Of a stretch of DNA of 64,000 nucleotides, positions 62,901 to 64,000 are shown in pieces. Positions within the stretch are counted from its first letter, which is position 1. Every line of letters begins with the position of its first letter. A model generated the notes under the pieces. It had not been told where the DNA came from, did no database searches, and saw nothing but the letters and a program-made list of their open reading frames with translations. The DNA comes from Dactylonectria macrodidyma. Its lineage: Eukaryota > Ascomycota > Sordariomycetes > Hypocreales > Nectriaceae. The stretch covers positions 248,001-312,000 of the forward strand of contig JAGMUV010000027.1 in NCBI GenBank assembly GCA_020744425.1, written 5' to 3'. The position numbers and the translations under genes are program-made.

Positions 62901-64000
62901 CCGGATATGGCAGCATGTGACAACAGACTTCCATTACATGCCTAAGGACAAGAACGGATACGACTGCGTGTGGGTAGTTATTGATCGGCTCAGCAAGATC
63001 GCTTTTTCTATACCTTGCTACCGGACGGTGACAGCGAAGGACGTCGCGTATATGTACTACCACCACGTCTACCGTGTTTTTGGGGTGCCGGAGACGGTGA
63101 CGTCAGACCGAGGACCACAGTTTATCGCCGCCTTCATGGATGAGCTATGCAAGCTTATCGGGGTGAAGCAGAAACTGAGCACAGCAGAGCACCCCCAGAC
63201 AGACGGGAACACTGAGATCTACAACCAGTACTTGAACCACCGACTACGACCGTTTATCAACCATTACCAAGACGACTGGAGTGAACTACTACCGTCGATG
63301 GACTATGCGCAGATGAATCTCTACCACGAGTCACTGGGTATGGAACCGGTGAGACTGTTACTCGGCCACTTGCCCCGATCCCAACTCGACTGGGATAAGA
63401 GAACCGACCTTGAGGGCTGCAAAACAAAAGCTGAACGTTTGTCGAGGGAGGATGCCCAGCAGTATGCCAAGCGGATTGCGGACTCCATCAAAGTTGCTAG
63501 GCAGAATCTCCACCAGGCGCAGGAACGGCAGATCCGCCAAGCTAACAAGAAGCGCCGGGAACCGGATTTTACGGTTGGGAACAAAGTCTGGGTCGACATG
63601 CGCGGACTTACGAGTACAAGACCCAGCCAGGCGTTAGACTGGAGGAAGAGAGGGCCATGGACTATTGTGGAACAAGTCGGGCATTCATACCGCCTGGACT
63701 TACCCTCCTCGTGGCACATAAACCCAACTCTACACGCGGATCGGTTGCGGCGTTATCCCGACAATCCTATGCCAGGGCAGGATGAGGACCCACCACCACC
63801 TGAAGTCATCAACGGCGGCAAAGAGTACGAGGTTCACAAGGTCAAGGAGTCGCGGTACAATAAGCGCGACAAACAGCTCCAGTATAGGGTAGACTGGGTC
63901 GGACACGACCCCGACGATGAATGGTACCCTGCCGAAAACTTCAAGAACGCACCGATGCGACTGAAGGAGTTCCATGAGGAATATTCGGAGGCACCTGGGC
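59926..64000 (+). CDS. Gypsy pol polyprotein with chromodomain (3' end off window)
   Basis: Frame -1 relative to gag, open from 59926 after a TGA at 59923, with no stop to 64000, so expression probably needs a -1 frameshift in the overlap (an A-run sits at 59943-59947). Aspartic protease DTGAD at 60109; RT with LDIRQAFYRMRM and YIDDILIY (61516); RNase H from ETDASGGVVAAVL; integrase H-H-C-C zinc region (62716-62860) and core with TTDFHYMP, TSDRGPQF and HPQTDGNTE; then a chromodomain from about 63816 (YEVHKVKESRY, VDWVGHDPDDEWYPAENF). Chromodomains steer integration to modified chromatin. It appears intact, so the element may be active. Confidence 0.94.

Larger units (their letters stand above)
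58107..64000 (+). mobile_element. Ty3/gypsy chromovirus, right end off window
   Basis: 5' LTR, self-priming PBS, gag, and a pol frame open to the window edge with protease, RT, RNase H, integrase and chromodomain in that order. 3' LTR and target duplication lie outside. No stop in the visible pol. Confidence 0.95.

Noticed and set aside
1..64000. Repeat-induced point mutation across the transposons
   Set aside because: The LINE, copia, MULE and gypsy frames are long and stop-free, and the few lesions seen are mostly indels; dinucleotide indices would be needed to say more.

Overview
The window comes from a filamentous ascomycete (Pezizomycotina, probably a plant-associated Sordariomycete). 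The evidence is short spliceosomal introns (48-77 nt, GT..AG with CTGAC/CTAAY-like branch points), DUF3425 bZIP regulators, a cutinase, and fungal pogo/Fot1, Hop-type MULE, Tad-like LINE, copia, piggyBac and chromovirus elements. Species is not determined. I saw no rRNA, tRNA or CRISPR array.

Layout. 1-1.8 kb: pogo-type transposase split by a solo LTR. 2.3-9.0 kb: metabolic genes: SDR reductase, relic of an NmrA-like gene, bZIP A, NAD-epimerase/DFR-like reductase, secreted-type crotonase. 9.6-14.6 kb: a MULE with perfect 83-bp TIRs, with a 5'-truncated LINE inserted at the edge of its right TIR. 15.3-22.3 kb: a second DFR-like reductase, a cutinase and a secreted repeat-free protein of unknown function. 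24.2-32.8 kb: bZIP B, CAD-type alcohol dehydrogenase, NmrA/isoflavone-reductase-like protein, and a decayed enoyl-reductase-like MDR gene. 35.0-40.4 kb: full-length LINE with 12-bp TSD. 41.3-42.1 kb: intact three-exon gene for the complex I PSST subunit (NDUFS7), divergent from a secreted alpha/beta hydrolase that is split by a full-length copia element with identical LTRs and a 5-bp TSD. 50.8 kb: relic of a second crotonase. 51.8-54.0 kb: frameshifted piggyBac. 54.2 kb: beta-propeller fragment. 55.0-57.6 kb: coiled-coil/kinase-like protein. 58.1 kb to the right edge: Ty3/gypsy chromovirus whose 5' LTR family also supplied the solo LTR at 344.

How it fits together. The non-transposon genes look like a duplicated and partly decayed catabolic or secondary-metabolism island. 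Two bZIP-DUF3425 paralogues share one intron position. NmrA and crotonase each have an intact copy and a relic. A 9-mer TTACTGATG (or its complement) occurs at least 11 times, always outside transposons and mostly 150-650 bp upstream of pathway genes; about 0.5 would be expected by chance. Two copies form a palindrome ACTGATG-NN-CATCAGT inside duplicated promoter blocks upstream of the ADH and NmrA genes. The same 9-mer lies in the divergent promoter between the PSST gene and the hydrolase. My leading hypothesis is a bZIP-controlled regulon that handles a reduced aromatic or polyketide-like compound and includes a complex I subunit gene as possible target-site resistance. The set DFR-like + isoflavone-reductase-like + CAD-like + crotonase also suits plant phenolics. 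No PKS, NRPS or terpene synthase is visible, so the product or substrate is unknown.
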